Source of the DNA: JAUIEH01 sp964483375
GTDB lineage: Bacteria > Pseudomonadota > Alphaproteobacteria > Caulobacterales > Maricaulaceae
Direction of reading: 5' to 3'
Assembly (NCBI GenBank): GCA_964483375.1
Contig: CAZABJ010000074.1
Coordinates: 1-9,547, forward strand
DNA: 9,547 nucleotides
The notes below the pieces were generated by a model. That model was not told the DNA's origin. It did no database searches and saw nothing but the letters and a program-made list of their open reading frames with translations. Below, piece by piece: positions 6,534-9,547 of this stretch (within the stretch, counting starts at the first letter, position 1; each line of letters opens with the position of its first letter). Both the position numbers and the translations under genes were made by a program.

Positions 6534-6710
6534 ATGAGCGACCCCCCCGCCACAGACACCCTCAAGCTTGTGTCGACCGTCGCCCGGTTCGACGGGCGTG
6601 CGGCGGCGGGGAATTTCGCGGGGCGGCTTGTCAGCGAGGAGGGCCGGGAAGGGCTCGTGCCGTTCCAGGTGAAAGCAAAGCCCGCCTGGGCCCGGGAGCC
6701 AAGCGCATGA
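6534..6710 (+). pseudogene. Remnant of an enoyl-CoA hydratase gene, probably atuE with a large in-frame internal deletion
   Basis: This 58-codon ORF starts seven bases after the atuC stop and ends in an ATGA overlap with atuF. Its second half contains SEEGREGLVPF (residues 34-44) followed by KAKPAW (47-52). This is the C-terminal signature of crotonase-superfamily enoyl-CoA hydratases (consensus like EGREG-aF--KRKP-W). Its first twelve residues, MSDPPATDTLKL, resemble the start of such hydratases just before the first beta strand. A complete hydratase has about 260 residues; here the whole catalytic core, including both oxyanion-hole segments, is absent. In the Pseudomonas atu cluster, atuE (isohexenylglutaconyl-CoA hydratase) lies directly before atuF, the same place. 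I infer an in-frame loss of roughly 200 codons. An assembly deletion, or a functional small protein that happens to resemble the family, cannot be excluded. A run of seven C (6542-6548) follows the start codon. Confidence 0.65.
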
Positions 6711-8698
6711 GGCCGATCACGACCCTTCTCGTCGCCAATCGCGGCGAGATCGCCCTTCGCGTGATGCGCACGGCGAAGACTATGGGATTGCGCACCGTGG
6801 CGACGTACTCCGACGCGGATGCGGGCGCGCCCCATGTGCTGTTCGCCGACGCCGCCATACGGCTTGGCCCTGGTCCCGTCGGCGAGAGTTATCTGAACAT
6901 CGCTGCGGTGCTTGAGGCGGCGCGGGCGTCCGGGGCCGACGCGATCCATCCTGGCTATGGGTTCCTTTCCGAGAACGCTGCGTTTGCTCAAGCCGTCGAG
7001 GAGGCCGGCCTGATATTCGTCGGCCCGCCCGCGGCGGCCATCGACGCCATGGGCGACAAGGCCCGGGCCAAACGGACGATGATCGCCGCCGGCGTGCCGT
7101 GCATCCCCGGTTATGAAGGCGAGGACCAGGCAGAGGAGAACTTTGTCGCCGCCGCGGACGCCATCGGGTTCCCCGTCATGGTCAAAGCGGCCGCCGGCGG
7201 GGGCGGGCGCGGCATGCGGCTGGTCGATCGCGCCGACGGCCTGCTTGAGGCGGTCCGGCTAGCCCGCTCGGAGGCCCGAAACGCGTTCGGATCCGGCGAT
7301 CTGATCCTCGAAAAGGCGATTGTTCAACCACGGCACGTGGAAATCCAAGTCTTCGCCGATGCGCACGGAACCACGCTCCACCTCGGCGAGCGGGATTGTT
7401 CCGTGCAGCGCCGTCACCAGAAAGTCCTTGAAGAAGCCCCGTGCCCCGTAATGACGGAGGCCCTGCGGGAAGAGATGGGGGCGGCCGCCATCGCCGCTGC
7501 AGAAGCCGTTGATTACCGCGGGGCGGGGACCGTGGAGTTTCTGCTCGACGCAGACGGCGCGTTCTACTTCCTCGAAATGAATACGCGCCTGCAGGTGGAA
7601 CACCCGGTCACCGAGCTGGTGACTGGGCTCGATCTGGTCGAGTTGCAGCTTCGTGTTGCGCAGGGGCAGCCCTTAGGGCTCAGCCAGACGGACGTCGCTC
7701 TGCGGGGTCACGCCATTGAGGCCCGTCTCTACGCGGAAGACCCTGCGCAAGATTTCCAACCCGCCACGGGGCCGGTCCTTCTGTGGCGCGCCCCTGAGGG
7801 TGAGGGCGTGCGTTGCGATGCGGGGATTGCGTCGGGCGGGGCGGTGTCGCCGTTCTATGACGCCATGGTCGCCAAGGTGATGGCGTGGGGAGAAACCCGC
7901 CAGGACGCCCTCCAGCGACTGGCCGGCGCCTTGGAGCGGATGACGCTTCTGGGCGTCAAAACCAACCAAGCGTTCCTGGCCGCGGCGCTCGCCACGCCGG
8001 CATTCGCGCGCGGTCAGGCGACGACGGCTTTTATCGGCGAGACGTTTGGAGAGGAGGGCTTCGCCGAGCCGGAGACCACCGTTGAGGATAAGGCGGCGGC
8101 GGCCGTCTTGCTCTTCCGCGCCCGGCGCGCGGCCGCCCAGCGCCTCTCGCTGGGGACGCCGGACGAACTGATGGACTGGTCCAGCTCAGCGCCGCGGCCC
8201 GCCAGCGTGGTGTTTGACGACGAGGCGGCGTCGATCCTTCCGCTGGGCGCGGATAGCTACCGGGTTTCATGGCGGGACGTCGCCTGCGAGGTGGCGGTCC
8301 ACGCGCTGAGCGCCGATTTGGCCAAGCTGCATGTGGGGGGCGCGCCGCACACATACGCCTGGGCGCTTGGCGCGCCGGGCGAGATCTGGTTGCAGCGCGG
8401 GACGAGGACGCTGTCCCTGCGTGATGCGGCTGGGCGGCTGAGTGCGTCTGACGCGGCGGACGGGGGCGGGGACCTCGTCGCGAACATGCACGGGGCGCTC
8501 CTAGACCTCGCGGTGCAACCGGGTGACCGGGTCAGGATCGGTGACGTCCTCGCCGTCTTGGAGGCCATGAAGATGCAGCACCAGCTGCTCGCCAGCGTCA
8601 CCGGGACGGTCGCCGAGGTTTTCGTCGAAGCGGGCGCCCAGCTGGCCTCCGGCGATCCGATTTTGCGCATCGAGGAGGACGGCGATGCAGGACGCTGA
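6707..8698 (+). CDS. atuF: Geranyl-CoA carboxylase, biotin carboxylase / biotin carrier (alpha) subunit
   Basis: This 663-residue subunit uses ATP and bicarbonate to carboxylate its own biotin, which is then presented to AtuC. The biotin carboxylase module covers about 1-445. It contains LLVANRGEIALRV (7-19), HPGYGFLSEN (81-90), the ATP-grasp lysine K160 with the glycine-rich loop GGGGRGM (164-170), and the active-site strand with E290, N292, R294 and E298. A linking BT-type region spans about 446-590. The biotinyl domain (about 590-655) carries EAMKM with biotinylated lysine K622. All key residues are present and the length fits acyl-CoA carboxylase alpha subunits. The sequence alone does not separate geranyl- from methylcrotonyl-CoA carboxylase alpha subunits; the assignment follows the adjacent AtuC. 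GGGAG at 6694-6698 precedes the ATG, which overlaps the stop of the hydratase remnant. The C-terminus overlaps the next gene by 14 bases. Confidence 0.92.
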   Translation: MRPITTLLVANRGEIALRVMRTAKTMGLRTVATYSDADAGAPHVLFADAAIRLGPGPVGESYLNIAAVLEAARASGADAIHPGYGFLSENAAFAQAVEEAGLIFVGPPAAAIDAMGDKARAKRTMIAAGVPCIPGYEGEDQAEENFVAAADAIGFPVMVKAAAGGGGRGMRLVDRADGLLEAVRLARSEARNAFGSGDLILEKAIVQPRHVEIQVFADAHGTTLHLGERDCSVQRRHQKVLEEAPCPVMTEALREEMGAAAIAAAEAVDYRGAGTVEFLLDADGAFYFLEMNTRLQVEHPVTELVTGLDLVELQLRVAQGQPLGLSQTDVALRGHAIEARLYAEDPAQDFQPATGPVLLWRAPEGEGVRCDAGIASGGAVSPFYDAMVAKVMAWGETRQDALQRLAGALERMTLLGVKTNQAFLAAALATPAFARGQATTAFIGETFGEEGFAEPETTVEDKAAAAVLLFRARRAAAQRLSLGTPDELMDWSSSAPRPASVVFDDEAASILPLGADSYRVSWRDVACEVAVHALSADLAKLHVGGAPHTYAWALGAPGEIWLQRGTRTLSLRDAAGRLSASDAADGGGDLVANMHGALLDLAVQPGDRVRIGDVLAVLEAMKMQHQLLASVTGTVAEVFVEAGAQLASGDPILRIEEDGDAGR

Positions 8699-9470
8699 AC
8701 ACTTTCGGGCGGAGTCGCGCGCATTAAGGGCTTTGATCGAGCCGATCGCCGAAGAGCGCTATGACGAGCCCACCCAGTTCAAAGCGTGGACGATCAATGA
8801 CGTCCTGCAGCATCTCCACTTCTGGAACGACATGGCGCGCCTGCAGTTGGACGATGAAGCGCTCCTGAGAGCGCGTTTGGACGATCTCATTTTAGGCGGC
8901 GGCGACCTGCGGGCCTTTGAGCGCAAGCATCTCGGCGGGTTGGCGGGTAAGGCTTTGCTTGAAACGTGGGGAGAGGGCGCGGAGCGGACGGCGGACCGGT
9001 TCGCAGCGGCCGACCCCAAAGCGCGCCTGATCTGGGCCGGCCCGAGCATGAGCGCGCGCTCGTCGATCACCGCCCGGCAGATGGAAACCTGGGCCCACGG
9101 CCAAGAAGTCTATGATCTGCTCGGCGTTTCGCGCGCGGACACAGACCGTATCAAGGGCATCGCGGTGCTCGGCGTAAAAACCTTCGCGTGGACCTATGTC
9201 GCGCGCGGCGAGGCGCCGCCGTCGGCCATGCCTCAGGTGATCTTGACCGCGCCGTCGGGCGCCGTCTGGACGTTTGGCGAGGATGCCTCCGCCGGCCGCG
9301 TCGAAGGCTCTGCGACCGAGTTCTGCCAGGTGGTCACCCAAACCCGCAATGTCGCCGACACCGCGCTGAACGTGAGCGGTCCCATCGCCGAAGACTGGAT
9401 GTCAAAAGCACAATGCTTCGCCGGAGCTCCCACCAATCCCCCAGCCGCCGGCGCACGGCACAAAGCATAA
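8685..9470 (+). CDS. TIGR03084-type putative metal-binding protein (DinB / mycothiol-dependent maleylpyruvate isomerase-like fold)
   Basis: This 261-residue protein resembles the TIGR03084 family, a branch of the DinB-like/mycothiol-dependent maleylpyruvate isomerase metal-binding fold. The N-terminal four-helix-bundle part contains W35 and QHLHFWND (42-49). The most diagnostic stretch is GPSMSARSSITARQMETWAHGQEVYD (119-144). The metal triad known from the isomerase (His52, Glu144, His148) plausibly corresponds to H43, E134 and H138; the Glu-x3-His spacing is kept. A C-terminal domain with TAPSGAVWTFGED (188-200) and EFCQVVTQ (212-219) follows, as in the family. The ATG at 8685 has GGAGG six bases upstream (8674-8678) and lies within the end of atuF, so it is co-expressed with the carboxylase. 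Its reaction is unknown. Mycothiol is an actinobacterial thiol, so a different thiol or CoA-thioester role is likelier here, but that is inference. Confidence 0.8.
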   Translation: MQDAEHFRAESRALRALIEPIAEERYDEPTQFKAWTINDVLQHLHFWNDMARLQLDDEALLRARLDDLILGGGDLRAFERKHLGGLAGKALLETWGEGAERTADRFAAADPKARLIWAGPSMSARSSITARQMETWAHGQEVYDLLGVSRADTDRIKGIAVLGVKTFAWTYVARGEAPPSAMPQVILTAPSGAVWTFGEDASAGRVEGSATEFCQVVTQTRNVADTALNVSGPIAEDWMSKAQCFAGAPTNPPAAGARHKA

Positions 9471-9547
9471 CCCCGCTGTCTCGGGCCGGAAATCGCCGAA
9501 AGTAGACATGGCGCCTGACGGTGTGACCGGTCGTTAAGGGCCAAAAG
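9471..9547. other. Downstream edge without a recognisable feature
   Basis: These 77 bases follow the last gene. There is a short perfect palindrome, GACCGGTC (9525-9532), but no stem followed by a T-run, so no terminator can be claimed. No coding start continuing beyond the window is convincing. Confidence 0.4.

Noticed and set aside
6534..6710. Frameshifted rather than deleted hydratase gene, given the C7 run at 6542-6548
   Set aside because: Only about 177 bases separate atuC and atuF, far too few for a full hydratase in any frame, so an indel in the C-run cannot explain the missing core.
6503..6991. Minus-strand open frame across the atuC-atuF junction
   Set aside because: It overlaps the atuF N-terminus, whose motifs are certain, and has no recognisable domain. 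The plus-strand hydratase signature explains the junction better.
9233..9544. Minus-strand frame entering from the right edge
   Set aside because: It starts at TTG without a ribosome site and lies mostly opposite the TIGR03084-type gene, so it was treated as a shadow.
1..9547. CRISPR array, insertion sequence, tRNA or rRNA
   Set aside because: No direct repeat arrays, transposase-like frames, terminal repeats or structured RNA gene signatures were seen; the window is nearly all coding.

Overview
The window is GC-rich (clearly above 60% by eye), densely packed and lacks mobile elements. Gene style, codon use and families fit a Gram-negative proteobacterium, most likely an alphaproteobacterium. 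That placement is inferred from general character, not from a marker gene. All confident genes belong to the breakdown of methyl-branched acyl-CoAs. The core is an acyclic terpene utilisation (Atu) locus for citronellol/geraniol-type compounds, built around a biotin-dependent geranyl-CoA carboxylase.

Layout. Positions 1-66 hold only the tail of unseen upstream sequence and a ribosome binding site. A CaiB/BaiF-family alpha-methylacyl-CoA racemase (67-1170, +) runs tail-to-tail into a TetR-type regulator (1175-1855, -), with a perfect 7-bp-stem hairpin across both stop codons. The regulator is the second gene of a leftward pair. Its partner upstream is an acyl-CoA dehydrogenase (1852-2994, -), and the two overlap by ATGA. 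A short AT-rich divergent control region with two overlapping palindromes (3042-3070) separates this pair from a rightward operon. That operon is atuA (GTG at 3114, to 4907), atuC, the geranyl-CoA carboxylase carboxyltransferase subunit (4904-6526), a 58-residue ORF (6534-6710), atuF, the biotin carboxylase/biotin carrier subunit (6707-8698), and a TIGR03084/DinB-like putative metal-binding protein (8685-9470). Almost every junction overlaps by 4-14 bases, or leaves a 7-base gap, so translation is probably coupled. The last 77 bases show nothing I can support.

How the genes fit together. The dehydrogenase would desaturate a 3-methyl-branched acyl-CoA such as citronellyl-CoA. AtuC and AtuF would carboxylate the resulting geranyl-type CoA. 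The next step needs a hydratase (AtuE) and then a lyase. The racemase would adjust the stereochemistry of 2-methylacyl-CoAs so that beta-oxidation can continue. The TetR protein is the obvious candidate repressor of both divergent units. AtuA is characteristic of these loci but its biochemical role is unsettled.

Most notable observation. The 58-residue ORF between atuC and atuF ends with an enoyl-CoA hydratase C-terminal signature and begins like a hydratase N-terminus. It sits exactly where atuE lies in the Pseudomonas atu cluster. It looks like an atuE gene that lost about 200 codons in frame while keeping its start, stop and overlap with atuF.
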